From Tetrahymena elliotti 4EA (lineage: Eukaryota > Ciliophora > Oligohymenophorea > Hymenostomatida > Tetrahymenidae), in the NCBI GenBank assembly GCA_000231825.2, contig JH720389.1:57538-121537 (forward strand): DNA of 64,000 nt, written 5' to 3'. Positions within the stretch are counted from its first letter, which is position 1. Each line of letters begins with the position of its first letter. A program made the position numbers and the translations under genes. Positions 1-13,332 of the stretch are shown piece after piece. The notes beneath the pieces are model-generated. The model did not search any database, was not told the origin of the DNA, and saw only the letters and a list, made by a program, of their open reading frames with translations.

Positions 1-280
1 TTATATTCTAGTAACTCCTATTCATATCTCATTCTTATTTCATTTCTAATATCTAACTCCATCTAATTTGTTAATATTCATTATAAATTAGTATTCTTTT
101 TTACTTTATTACTATTTAATTAGAATAAAATAAATATTTAAAATACTTACTTATGGAGTTATCTCCTTAATTGCTTGATATGCTCTCTCAGCAATAATTT
201 AGTTCATTTAATTCATTTTTTATTCTTCAGTCAAACAACTAATTGCCCGAATCTAATTGATCTTAAACTGTTTTAAAATT
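1..280 (-). CDS. Partial gene, unknown product, left edge
   Basis: Two exons read on the minus strand with TAA/TAG as Gln. The upstream exon (about 270 down to 151) ends in ...AYQAIKEITPQ. A GT...AG intron of 88 nt occupies 63-150 with the donor GTAAGT. The next exon (62 down to 1) continues in phase 0 as MELDIRNEIRMRYEQELLEY and runs off the window. The composition (charged, helical, many Gln) looks like coding sequence, but no family is recognised. The upstream start was not located; more small exons may lie beyond 280. Confidence 0.5.
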
Positions 281-709
281 ATAATTTCTTTACTCCAAAT
301 CTTTATATTATTTATATTGGTAATCCTTAAAAATATTAGTATTGAATAAAAGTTTGTTTAATGATTTTACAAATTTTCAAAAATCTTATTAACTATACAA
401 CCTTAAAAAGAATTTGTTATGTAATTTCATATCAAAATCAATATTTTGATAATAATTTTAAATTTAATAAGATTTCAAAGATACAGTTACCAATCAATCA
501 TTTAGTAATTAAAAAAAATAAAAATGAGTTATAAAATAATTTACTTTTGGAGTAAATTAAGATTATTACTCACTAAAATATATTTAAAAAAAATGATTTT
601 ATAAAAATGTATAAAAATGTATTTTCCTTTAGCTGCATAAAATTTAAGATTATCAAATATTTAAAAAATTTACTGAAATTTATTGAATTTTAACAATTAA
701 AAATATATA

Positions 710-3700
710 TCATAAATATTAGCTTGCTTTACGATAAAAGCAGCTATAACAAATTATATCTTGCCCTATAAATACTTCTCTTTCAATTTTGTTGCATTAT
801 TAGCATATTTGATCATCAATTTATGAGTTTTATTGCTTTAAATTATTTAAAGTTTTACTACTTTATTTTAGATTATCATTCTCTTATTTACTATCTTAAT
901 GCTGTTAAGATACTTAACTCTACCAATATACAAGAGATTGAGTTTCACTTTTATTATTATTGTTTAGATATTTTCTTTAATTATAATTATTTTATTATGT
1001 ATTAGCTTCACTTTTATTTAAATTATCTGCTGTTTATTAAATACTTTATTATGATTTTTCATTAATTGGGTTTTTTGGAGTTATGTGCTTTAATTCTTGC
1101 TTACCTTAACCTTCATCAACTTAAGTTTTACTTTCCATAATATTATCAGAATTTCCTTTTTAATTAGAATTTTTATGTTTTTATGGAGTCATGTTTTACA
1201 TATCTTAGATACTTCCTTCTGATTCACATCCACTGACTATGGAAGAATTATACATGTCATTATAGTTTTAGTTAAGAAAAAACCTTAAAAAATAAATTAT
1301 GTTATATTTAGAAAAAGTAAATAAACCATACCAATTAAAAATTATTTTATGATTGAAGAAGTACAAAATTATATCTTAAGAAGAATAGTCTTATTTATCT
1401 GCTTAATTTTGTTTATTCATATTCAAGAGTGTAAGTTTAAAATTAATACCTAATTCTAAAAATTTCTTTTCAATAATTTTAACCAACCACTTCAATTTAT
1501 TAAAATCTTCGCCTTTAAAATCAGAATAGGTTTACAAACCTAAAAAATTTACTATTATTTAAGATAATTTATCAAGGCTTTGTTCATCAAAACTTATGTT
1601 TTTACATTTTATTATCTAAAATAATTCTAATAGCTCTCTCTCATCAGATCTTTTCTGGTAGCTATCTCTCATTAAAATAAAGAATTTAAAAATTTCTTTA
1701 TTTTAATAATAAATATTTTGAAAATCAAACAAAATAGTGTAAATTATTGATTTCAGTTAACTTTTCTAAAAAAAAAGCTGTTATCCTTTTAAATTATAAA
1801 ATTATATCTCATCATTATAATCTTGTGCACAAATTTATGAATTATTTTGATATGTTTAAATACTTTTTGATTATATTTAATCAACTATAAAACATAATAG
1901 GTTATCTTTAAAAAAGATTAGTGTAGTATTTTAACCTAAATCTATATTTTTATCATTCTATTAAAGCTTTAGAAAAATATATTTTACTTCTAAGTTATCA
2001 AATATTTTACAAATATAATCTATATCTTTTTAAATTTATTATGAGGAATTTTAACTTTTAATTATAATATCTGCCATCAAGACACAAGCATCCATTAAAT
2101 ATTATTTTAGATAGCCGCTTTAAAGATATTTATGTATACACGTATCATATTAAAATTCAAGTAAATGAGACAAAAATTAAGAGAGAATTTATTTCTCTAT
2201 TAAATTTTTATGGCTTTAAATATTTTTAATATATTTAAAAAGCTTATCTATTGTTTATTTTGACAAAAAGCCCTATCCATAGCATAGAATTACATAATAC
2301 ATAGCAAAAAATTTATATTACTTAATTTAGTTTTAAACCTGATCAAATTCATAACCATAATAATAATAAGGTTTATTCTTATAGTATTTATAACTTTACT
2401 ACAACATTTCTTAGAATTTGCTGCTATTTTCTAATTTCTCATTAAAATAGATTTGACCTATTTCAGACGGTTAGCTTTAGTATTAAATTATACTTTCTTC
2501 TATTTGATATCGATCTTAAGCTCTAAACTATTGATAAAAACATACAGTAATTTATATTTTTAAAAAGAATTAAATTTAAATACATCAATTATACTGTGGC
2601 ATTCATATTCATTATCATCATATTTAACTAAAGCTATTTATTTTTTTTCTCTTTTGTTTTACATTTTTTAAATTTATCTCTTTTGGTAAAAAATGAAGAA
2701 AGTTTAATATTTATTTATTTTTAAGATTCTTATTAATTTAAATAAAAAAATTAAATAGTTGTTTCTTTTCTTTTTATTGAATAACAAAATTTTGAAAATA
2801 AAATATGTGAGATCATAGTAAAAAAGATATCAAAAATTATATATTTTAATTATCAATAAATATTTAAATATTCTAACACTTTTTATTTCAAAATCAATAA
2901 AGCTTACTCTAAAAAAATAAAATTATTTTAATTGGATAAATTTAAAAATTCCAAATTTATTTAAAAAATATCTGAAACACTTAAAAATATAAATTTTTTA
3001 ATTTGGATGATTAATATTTTTGACCATTTAAAATATTTGATGCTATTCATAATATCTCCTAATAAATTCAACATAAATTATTTTGAATTTATTATATCCC
3101 TTCAGAAATATTTTCAATTACCTCATTACAAATTTTTTATTTTTAAACCATTTATTATTATATTAAAATCAAATATTTTATTTCTTTCTAACCTTAAATC
3201 CATTTCAAAATTGTTGCCAAATAAATATGCTTTGTGTTCTGTATTTAATAAAAAATAAGAGTAAATACATTTTAAATAATATGAATTTATTATCCTTCCA
3301 ATTCAATTTTACCAACTGTTACAACTGTTGGATAACCTATTTTGTTTATTTATTCTAATATTGATTCATTTATAAAATACTATTAGTCCATTGAAATTTT
3401 GAGGGATTATTATTTAATTTCTAAATTGAATAATCCATAAATTTCAAATATAAGATAAAAAAGTATCCATATTATCTATTCTTGATTAAATAAATTAATA
3501 TTTATTTTGCTTTGTTTCAAACTGAATCATATAATTTATCAAAATTATAACCTAAAAATTGATAGTTTTATATTACTAATATTAATTTTTAATGAAAGAG
3601 TAGGATATACTAGTGAAGATCTATAAATTCTATTCTACTGGTCTAGTTGGTATTTTAGTAGCTTAATAAAAGAAGAAATATTAAAAAAGATTGAACAATA

Positions 3701-3746
3701 ATTCTATTTTAGCAAATAAAATCTTCTTTTTGTAAAAAATGCTCAT
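710..3746 (-). CDS. Spliced gene, unknown protein with C-terminal CxxC/CxxC tail
   Basis: With the ciliate code several long exons are visible. The best-supported part is the 3' half. An exon reading ...DFNKLKWLVKIIEKKFLEL... ends at about 1330 and is joined by a GT...AG intron to an exon starting VSGCESEGSIQD, which runs in frame to a TGA at 710-712. That last exon is rich in Asn, Gln, Ser and Lys and ends in ICQQCNKIEREVFIGQ followed by IICYSC, a pair of CxxC motifs 14 residues apart. Further upstream, exons reading KNKPYYYYGYEFDQ (about 2340-2400) and KFQWTNSILQMNQ (about 3370) are coding-like. The start at 3746 (MSIFYKKK...) is a guess. The tail closely resembles that of the minus-strand gene at 20524-23494, so the two are probably paralogues. 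The spacing would suit a zinc ribbon; function unknown. Confidence 0.6.
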
Positions 3747-4075
3747 AATTAACTTTTATTTGTTTTTTTAAAGGCAGATAATAGTATCAAGTAGCTAGAA
3801 TCATTTAGCAGAGTAAAATTAATTAAATAATTTTTTGTTTCTCTAACTATTTACTGATTTACTGAATTAATTTTAAAATAGAATGTACTTATAATATTCT
3901 TCATCTAAATGTTAATTTATAACTGAATTACTCTATAAACTGTATCAGAATTTATAAATTAGTTGTAAATTTTAGAGGTCATCAAATTAATTAAACTTTA
4001 TATTGATATTACTTTGATAAGTCATAGAAAAAAAAATAAAAAAAAACAAAAAATTTAATTTTAATCAAAAAAAAA
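3747..4075. other. Divergent intergenic region
   Basis: About 330 AT-rich bases between two divergently transcribed genes, presumably holding both promoters. It includes an A-rich stretch directly before the downstream ATG, common before ciliate start codons. No specific motif was recognised. Confidence 0.4.
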
Positions 4076-7000
4076 ATGTTAAGATAAAATTAAATATTAT
4101 TTTGGGTTGCTTTATTTTGTTTGGTTTAAAGATCTTAGCAAATTTATCCAAAAGCTATTCTAACTTAAACTTAATTTTAATAATCTTCAAGCATTTCTTA
4201 TTTAAATTCCTACAAGATAGCTATATGTGGCTCATCTAGCTTAAATAGTAGTAACACCATATATGGTAATTAATGATACAAAAGAATAAATTCATTTATT
4301 ATAATTTATCTTATTAGTAATTGACTCATCAAAACCAATAAATAGTGGAGGAGAAACTTCTTATTCATCTTTAGCATGCAACATTTTACTTTATTTCAAT
4401 GTAAATTAAAAATTAAAAAAAGTAGATATTTAGCAATTTTTTTAATAAAAGGGAAGCTAGCTAATTAACTCTACAAAGAGAATTGCTCAAAGTAAATTTT
4501 TTGAAAAATATTTATTTTCATAAGAGAAGATAATATTAAAGTTATCAGCTATGGAGACAATTACTTTTAGTTAACTCAAAATATTCTTGATCTAAACAGC
4601 CTGAATATTAATTCTATGTACTCAATAGTCTGGCTTCAAAAATTAAGCAATGAAATGGTAATTAATTAATTTAAATCCTTCATTCTTAAATATTTTTTAA
4701 AATCTAAGATATCAATAACAATAGATAATGGATAGTTAAAATGTAAACATTTAATATTTTATATGAAAATAATAATTTTTTTAATTAGATGGGTACCCTA
4801 ATTCATTGCAGACTCTTACCTGCAATAATAAGTTAGCATAAGGTGTATTCTTTGTAAATAAAATTGATTTAATTTTATGAAGAAAACTTTCTAAAATAAT
4901 TTTAAATAAAAGTCAACTAAATTAATTGCTGTAGGGTGTGGATCGAAATTGCTAAGTAGAAATTACATTTTTATTTTAATTAAATTATCATAATTTGTTT
5001 TAAAAAAGTCTAATACTTTCAAATTGATACATAACAAGGAACAATTAATTTTTAAGAATAAGTATCTATCCAACTAATTTTTGTGATCTATCAAGTATCA
5101 TAATTGCAAGTAAATTATTATTTTTATAAATAATTAACTAATCATTTTAATAATCAATAATATCTATTTATTTTGTTTAATATAAAAAATCTTAGAATCA
5201 AAAACAAATCAATTAATTTTACTAAGTGATTAATTTATTTTTCAAAAAATTAATTTTTATATTATGTAAATCTTTGATTAAAAAGATTTATTTTCAAAAT
5301 AATCAATTTATTCTTTTTAAAAAAAACTAATTAAAAAAATATTTAATTTTTGAATAACAATAGCCTTTCGAAAATATGTCAATGGTATTAGTAGATCTAT
5401 TGAAAAATGTATTTATAGCATAAATCAATTCTGATTAGACAGTTAATTTGAGACTTGTATCATATGGTTACTCTATTTTTAGTTATTTTTATTCGTTTGC
5501 CCAAGTTTTTTTAGCCTCACAAAATAACTAACTACATGGTAATATTTAAATAAAGCTTTTAATTTCCTAATAGTTTTTTTAAATCATTAATAATTAGCTT
5601 ACTTTATTGATACGTAAAACGAAGAAGACATTTATTTAGGTGAAACTTAATCATCGATTATTAATTTCACTGCATTTGAAGTAATAAAATCTTATTTAAT
5701 TATATAATGAAATCATTAAATTATAATTTAGGGAGATTAGAGAGTTTTACTTTCATACTTATCAGTTAATAATGTGCAATTTGTAGGTAAATATTTTTTG
5801 ATTGCAAATATTAACAATTATTAAAAAAAATTAAGAATATTAATTGAATAATTAATTCTAATGGAGATAATGTTCAAGTCCCAATTGCGCAATTTGTTAG
5901 CAAGACAATGAGAGTTTATGTTAGGTATGTACTAAAGACTTAAATAGATAAATTTAATCAAACCTATGTGAATGCATTCCTTCTTATTTTGAGGATCCAA
6001 CTCTTGCTTAATGCTAAAAATGCTCAAACTCATGTTTAACTTGTGTAGATACTGCTACTACTTGTACATTTTGCTCTAAAAATTAATTTAGATAGCTCTC
6101 TGGATCTAGATGTATATGTTAGGATGGTTATTATGAAAACAATCTTAAGTTGTGTGTCGTTTGTGATCCTTCTAAAAATCTCGTTATCAGAGATTATTAA
6201 TGTGTATGCTAAGATGGATATTATATGGATACTAATGGTTTGTGCTTGTAATGCCATTTAAGTTGTAAAACTTGCTAAAATTAAGCTAATTAATGCACAT
6301 CTTGTAAAGATGGTATAAATAGAGAATATAACTCAATATTAAAAGCTTGTAATTGTATAACATAATACTTTAGCTTTCCTGATTAGGAGATTTGCTAAAT
6401 TTGTGATCCTTTAGAAAATAAAATTCTTATTCAAGGAAAATGTTTATGTTAAGATGGATACTATATGGAAGAACAACTCTAAGTTTGTGTTTAATGTTCT
6501 AAAGGTTGTACACTATGTGAAAACTAAGATGTTTGTTATAGTTGTGATTAAAGTCAGAATTTGGAAAAATGGAATACAAAATGCATTTGTAAAATAGGTT
6601 ATCTACTAATAAATGGAGAGTGTCTTTAATGTCCTAAATTTTGCTAAGAATGTAAAGATAATTAGTGTATCTCATGTTATTCAAATAAAAATAGATATAT
6701 ATTAAACAACGAATGTGTTTGTAATTAAGGATTTACTGAAAATACAGAAGGTGAATGCATATTTTGTGATTAAACAAAAAACAAAGTTATCTAGCAGGGA
6801 AAATGTATTTGTAAAGATGGTTTCTATGCTGATGATAATGATAATTGCGAGTTATGTGTAGCTAACTGTTAAAGTTGTATCAAAAATTAGTATTAATGTA
6901 CAGATTTCTCACTAAGTTCCTTACACTAAAATCAATTGAGAATAAATTTTAAAGAAAGCTTTGCTGAGAAAATTAGCATTTAAGACTGTACCTTAATAAC

Positions 7001-9272
7001 TATTGAAAGACTATCAAAGGATACTTGGAGTATTTTATAACCTTTATCAGAATTCAGTTTAGAATTTGTAGATATCAACAATTATTAAATAGAAATATTA
7101 ATAAACCCAAATACAGGAATATAATAGATATGCAATGTAAAAATAGATTTAAGTAAGTGTTTCATTCCTAATCTAAGTTAATCTATTGCTACCTTAGATG
7201 TACAATTGAAAGCAGAATTAAAAGGTGATGATGAAAAAGTATCAGAAAGTATTTCATAAGTTGTTGAAATGGGATCTTAGATTGTTGTTACCTCAATGCT
7301 TCCTCTTTTTATTAGTGGAAATTTTTAGTTCTTAGCTTCTCTTTTAGATATTTGCCAGTTAATTTATGCAATGATATTTATCAATATTGAGTAAATAATT
7401 TAGTTTTATTTTCATTTTATAGAATTTTAATCTTTTTCCTTCTCGAAGAGATAATTATTACAAAAGTATAAAGAAAATATTATTTTAAAAAGCGATTGAG
7501 ATGTGCCAATATTAATTTATCACTTAAATAAATTTAAAAATAATAGAAAAAAGATTCTTGAAATAATATTTTTGAAGAAAAATTAAAATTATATTTTAAA
7601 AATTATTTAGCACACCCTTAAACCTGAAGTTATTTTATGATGCCATTTAAGAATTTAATATTCCTTTCACTAATTTCTTTGAAAAAATAGATCATTTCGA
7701 AGATATTAATGATACTTCTCCATAGAAATTTACTGAGGAGGACAAATAAGGCTTCTTTTTGGCTAATTTTGGTAATTTGTTTAATTAAGCTTATTTTATT
7801 AATTTTTTGATAAAAAAGGTGATAATTTATCTCTTTCAATTGTGGTAGTACTAATTGATATTTTGGCATTTGGTTTATCAGTAATGTTGCCTAATCAAAA
7901 AACTAAAAAGATATTAAAAACTGCTAGATCTAAGGTTTTTAATGCTAAATTGTATTTAGATCTTTTGTGGGGTTTATACATAGAACTATGTATGGCAGTA
8001 TTTTTGTAGCTTTAATCTATTGAAAAAGCTGAATATTTTCTAGAAGTAGTTAGTTACATGATTACTTTTGTTTCAATTGCTTTCATAGGTCTACCTTATT
8101 ATATTTGCTATTTAATAAAAAAAGGGAAAAAAAATTACTTCACAGATATACTTACTGAAGATTTGAATTTTAAATATTATAATATACTGCTTTATTTTAG
8201 GAAATTTGTTTTGATTTTTGCAGTTACTGTTCTATATAATGATCCATTATTATAAATTATCTTTTTTATGGTATGGAATTTATTTCAGCTATTTATCACT
8301 ATTAAATTAAAACCTTATGAAAGTAAGCTCAATAATATTAAGCATACTGTGTAGAGCTTATTTTTCTTTTCTTCAACAATTTTACTAACAATACTTTTCA
8401 AAAATTAAGAAGAGAGTACTGAAGAAGATAGAATTGATTTATGCTGGGCCATAATAGCAAATTTAATTATTATAATTTTAGCTGATTTTTTGTCATTTAT
8501 CTATTAATTAGTCACAGCCTTACTTTCTTATTCCAAAAAATTAACAGCCCAAATAAAAGACTTTAAAAATAAAAACAGAAAGGTTATTCCAAATGATATT
8601 TTAATAGATATGGAAAAAGTAAAACAATTTTCTTAATCCTCTTAAACATAATAAGAATAAATTAAAAGTGAAAGTTTACCTGATAAATAAAAAAAACAAA
8701 AGTTAAATTCTCAAAAAATATTAAGTTTCTAAGAAATATCAATAATTAATGAATAGAGAAATGCATAGTTATTATAAAAAAATGAGTAAGACGATTAAGA
8801 TTTAGAATCAAATAGAATAGATTTAGCTGCTTTGGCTTAATCAAAAATATATAGCAATTAAGAATTGATTGTTGTAGGATAAAATATCTCGAACAAGAGT
8901 GTTTGCTAAAATGATATTGAAAGTGCCCACTAAAATTCTAAAAAATTTGAATAAGTTTCTTCCTGGAATGATTTATCAAGCCCATAGTTTCTATAATAAT
9001 AAGGGAATTAATTTGATAATTTTGAAATTAGAGGTGCTGATATAACAAATAATAAAACTGCCCAGAGAAAAAAATAGATTAAATTTAAAAATAGGAAGTA
9101 ATCATAATTAACAGCTGCATCTGATAAATAAGAAAAAGCTACAAGTGGCAATAATATCCTTGATTCTAATTTAAAAGATTCACACCAAGAAAATAAGAAA
9201 AAACCTGTTTAGTAATAAATTAAACCTTCATTCAATAAAAAAATTATTTTGCCAAAAATAATTAAAAAATGA
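4076..9272 (+). CDS. Large cysteine-rich membrane protein (furin-like repeats)
   Basis: The N-terminus has a signal-peptide-like hydrophobic run (ILFWVALFCLV). The first third is cut by short introns; supported ones are 4266-4317, 4401-4456, 4658-4708, 4743-4788 and 4854-4912. From about 5870 a long exon encodes many cysteine repeats of the type CxCQDGYY...CxxC (for example CVCQDGYYMDTNGLC), typical of ciliate furin-like/GFR repeat surface proteins. After the repeats come a Ser/Thr-rich linker, then several hydrophobic membrane segments (about 7290-8520), then a Gln/Asn/Lys-rich cytoplasmic tail ending at TGA 9270-9272. Order of domains and many residues match the gene at 13333-18460, so they are paralogues. 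The stretch 7390-7640 does not read cleanly and probably holds one or more introns. Near 7770-7816 the frame changes, through either a 47-nt intron or an indel. Likely a surface receptor-type protein; ligand unknown. Confidence 0.75.
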
Positions 9273-9668
9273 TAATAATAATTTACTATTTATTAATTTT
9301 CTTTTTTATGTTATTTAATTAACTAATTTTATTTTGTTTAAAATAATCTGCAAAAACATACTTTAAGATTTCATTTTTTAGAATATTTTTATTACTTGAT
9401 ATCATAATCAAAAATTGTTTTCCTCTCTTATTTAAAAACTTTGCCTAAATTTTTAAACAACCTTGTATTAACGAGGATCTACAATATTAAGTTTTCAAAT
9501 GTTTGGATGGTATGAAAAAATGAAAATTTTGAAGATATGTTCTGCATTATTGATTGAATGATAAAGGAAATTATTTACTTAAACTTTAGTTGAATTATAC
9601 TATATTTAACAAAAAATTTAAATATGCATCATATATTTTAAACTTTCCAGGAAATATTAATTTATTTT
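9273..9668. other. Intergenic region between convergent genes
   Basis: About 400 AT-rich bases holding the 3' flanks of two convergent genes. I looked on the minus strand for a SECIS-like element (ATGA...AA...GA quartet with a stem) because of the in-frame TGA in the adjacent gene. None is convincing by eye. Confidence 0.4.
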
Positions 9669-10109
9669 TCAATATTGAATTTGCTTGCATTTACCATTGC
9701 TATCAATAGTGCAACCTCTAGAAGAAGAACAAGCATAAAATCCAAGGTTTTAGCAATAATCTTAAGATTATTACAAACTTTCAACTTTAGCAGGCATTTT
9801 AGAGCAGTGGCCAGTGTAAGGATTAATGTAACATCCCTTGTCAGAACTGCATGCATAAAAACCTAATCGAGAGCAAAGGTCATCAGAAGAATTAGCAGAT
9901 ACGGTATTGTTAACATTTTATTCTTCAGGAATCTATTAAGCTTATTCTTTTTACTAAATTTTTCTACATGTAGCAGTGGCTCCATCATAGTATCAGCCGA
10001 GACTAAGTCTACATAAATAGAATCCTTGTCTTGAGCAAACATCATCATTTTGTTGGTAACAGTTAACAATAACTGCAAATAAGCAGATAAGAAGGATGGC
10101 AGTTCTCAT
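9669..10109 (-). CDS. Small secreted cysteine-repeat protein with in-frame TGA
   Basis: The frame from ATG at 10109 to TGA at 9669-9671 is exactly 147 codons and begins with a signal peptide (MRTAILLICLFAVIVNC). It contains three repeats of about 30-45 residues with the pattern D-x-C-x3-GFY-x-C-x4-G-C-x(9-10)-C: DVCSRQGFYLCRLSLG, DLCSRLGFYACSSDKGC and DYCQNLGFYACSSSRGC. In repeat 1 the codon after the last G is TGA (9993-9995, codon 39), precisely where repeats 2 and 3 have cysteine (TGT, TGC). Read-through keeps the frame and the rest of repeat 1 (YYDGATATC). Possibilities are UGA decoded as Sec or Cys, a TGY-to-TGA mutation making a pseudogene, or a sequencing error. It sits between two large cysteine-rich membrane protein genes, so a surface or secreted role is likely. 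Confidence 0.65.
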
Positions 10110-13100
10110 TATTTTAAATTTATTAATTTTTTGAAATTATTTTTATTTCTTATTATAATTATTGTTATACTTTAATTCTTGTTATGAAGTATCATAAATT
10201 TAAGGTGGCTGATGGTCTATAAATAAAATAATCTGGTTTAATGACAGAAATAATCAAATTATTTAATACATTAATAATTCTTCTATTTGCATATTAGATG
10301 TGTAAAGTAAGTCCTGAATAAATAATAATGGATACTATAATACTTTCTAATTTCTAAAGCAATATGTTTCTAGAAATGAAAAAAAATAATTTCAATTATA
10401 ATTAATTTATTTTTTCTGGCTTGAATTAAATTGTTTTAGTTTTCCTTAAGTTTTTTTCAATATTTTAGTTAAAAAATAAAAAGCAAAAATTAAAAAAAAT
10501 AAAAAATAATCAAATTAATTTAAATTTGTGTGAAAGGTGTAAATCAAATATTTTTTCTTAATATCTTTAAATGTAATAAATACTAAATCTAGTTAATATT
10601 TTTCAATTAAGTTGTTTTTATAACTACTAATATTTTACTATTTAATAATATTCTTTTTTATGCTATACATATCTGAGTAATGTTTAATAGTTTTAATCAG
10701 AAAAAAACTTTTCAGAAATAAAAAAAGGTAATTTAGCCTTTTTTTGCTTTATGCTTTATTTATACAGCATGATTTTTAAAAATGAAAAGTAAATGTTTTA
10801 CTGAGAAAGCTATGATATTTGCTACAAAAATTAAATAGATTTGTTTTTTAACTTTATATTAATCGCAATATATAAGAATTTTATTTTAATATTTAAATTT
10901 CTAATTTTACTTAAGCTATTACATTAACTCTCTTAAATTTCTATTAAGAAAAGAATAATTCTAGAAATAATATGATTTAATCTAAATAACAATATTTGTG
11001 GCTAAACTAAGAAATAATTACATCTTAATAATTTTATTCTGGAAATTGAAATTTTCTTCTCTTTACTAACTTTCAATAAAAAAATGTAATTTGATTTAAA
11101 TTCGAAAATTCCTATTTAAGTGATAATCTATAATTTTATGGAAAATTAAATGTAATATTTAGTTAAATTATGAAATTGTTTTTAAATCATATAATAATTC
11201 AAGTATCATATTTATGATACCAACAAATCTAAAATTTCAATATTTAATGTATGAGTTATTTTAACTTAGAGATTCTTTAAATCAAATAAAAAATCTTTTA
11301 AATTATTAAATTGATGCTGTTCTAAATATTTTTAATCAATTTAACTACAAATATTCAGCCTGCTCTTTTTTTGTTTAAAGTTTGATAAAACACTTAATAA
11401 ATCATATCAATTCTGACTAAAAACAATTGCATACAGTTATTTATGTTTAATCAAAAGTAGTATCTTTTGTATTTAAATATTTCTATTCTCTAAATTTATT
11501 TGATTAATTTATTTATAAATTGTATTTACTTAAAAAATATAAAGGAAGAAATAAAATATAAATAATAGAATTTTTTTAGCTGAGGCTTTTACATTCAAAT
11601 TATTTCTTATATAAATAAAAATGAACACTCTTCTTATTTCTATTTATTAATATTTATTTAATTATTAAAATATCATAAAAAATATACAAATCTATTTTTA
11701 AATACTCAATTTATTTTTTTAGAATTTTATTATTGATTCAATAAAGATTATTTTTAAAAATTAAATATTTCCTGTATTCCTTAGTATATATTTACTTATT
11801 TTCATCAAACTTAGTTTTTAAGTTAAATCTCCTCATTAATTAGCAAAATTGTAAAGTGTTAATTAATAAGGAATCATAGTACATCAATTATTTAAATAAA
11901 TATGTTAACTTAATAATTTTCTATTGAAAAAACAAATTAAATACAAATATAAATTTCTTTTAGTTCTATTTAAAAGCAATTTTAAGACATATTCATAAAT
12001 TGATTAATTATTTATCAAATATATCAATTGCCAAACAATTAATACTATGTTTACAAAAATTGATTCAGTATCATAAATAAATAGTTAGAATTAAAAAATA
12101 CTTGGTATTACATTAAATACATTCTAAATTTTTTGGGATTTGTATCTTTATTTTTTGCTTTAATTATTAATATTGGAAAATAAAATGTAAGAAGTAAATT
12201 TTTTACTCAAAATACTTTGTTTAATTAGAAAGATAAAAAATAAAAATATTTAGTCATTTAAAAGAATTCAAATTTAATCATAATAGAAAAGAGATTTAAT
12301 GAAGTAATTATTTTGGAGAAAGTAATTTCTTTAACGAAAATGAAATTTTTTTTCTAATTAATTATTGTTCACAAAAAATTCAATAAGATTTTAATTTATG
12401 CTCAGGACAAAAATAAATAGTTAACTTTATGGCAAAATAAAAAACATTTATTTTTAAATAAGTTTATTAAATTTAAACTATCTATATTCTTAATTTAAAA
12501 TAACTTCATTTTTACGTGAACTCTATTTTTATTAATTTAACTCAATTCAATCACATAAATCTACCTAACTTTTGTAAAAGAATAGTGTTTTGGTTTAAAT
12601 TTTGGAATTAATTAAAAAGATCTTATTTTTCTTTCTTTATAAAAAGAATAAAATATTTACCTCTCAATGAATTTAATTCATAAAAATAAAACTTAATTTT
12701 TTTATAAATCTAATCATATTTCAAAGAATTTTAGTAAATAAGAAAACTATTTATTTATATGCTTAATTATTATCAAAAAAAAACACGCACACACAACAAT
12801 TCTGATGAATCTTTATTAAAAAATACAAATTAAGATATATGGCATTTACTTTAAAAAAACCTTTTTAAATGACTTTATTTGCACTTAATTAGGGTTTTTA
12901 TTTTTTATGTTTTGCAAATCTAATGGAGCAATTTTTTTAATTGCAAAAAAAAAAAAATCATGATCTTAATTGAACTGCAAAATTAGCTAGATATTTGCCC
13001 AAAAAAACTTGTTTGATAATTTTAAAAATAAATGAATGTAAGTATGTGAATTCAAGGGCTAGAAAATTTATGATAAATTAAAAAAATATAATTTCTAAAT

Positions 13101-13332
13101 ACTATTTCACAAAAATTGCACTGGAAAAATGTAAACATTATCAGAACAAAGGATGTAAAGAAGTGTGGTATAGTCTTTTTGTAAAATAGTCTTAGAAATC
13201 AATGAAGGATTGATTAAAAATAAATTCTTGATAAAAAAGAATAATTAAGCAAAGAAAGTTAATATTTATTCAGCAATTAATTATTAAATTTTCATTCATT
13301 AATCTACTAAAAAGCAAAGCAACTAACTTAAT
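10110..13332. other. Long intergenic region, nothing recognised
   Basis: About 3.2 kb of very AT-rich DNA between divergent genes, with homopolymer A and T runs and frequent TGA in all frames. I see no coding-like stretch, tRNA, or repeat of note; a short CACGCACACACAAC tract lies near 12784. Confidence 0.45.

Noticed and set aside
823..1005. Plus-strand open frame
   Set aside because: The minus strand of the same stretch encodes the last exon of the CxxC-tail gene in a clean frame; the plus frame is a shadow with AT-biased residues.
4492..4524. 33-nt intron in the first cysteine-rich gene
   Set aside because: It restores the frame (SKEDNIKVISYGD) but is shorter than the others, so I did not list it as a supported intron.
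9480..9668. SECIS element downstream of the small cysteine-repeat gene
   Set aside because: One ATGA is present on the minus strand, but I could not find a matching downstream GA quartet or a convincing stem by eye. A covariance-model search would be needed.
12780..12800. Possible CA microsatellite or telomere-like tract
   Set aside because: Too short and irregular; there is no repeat of the ciliate telomere unit CCCCAA.
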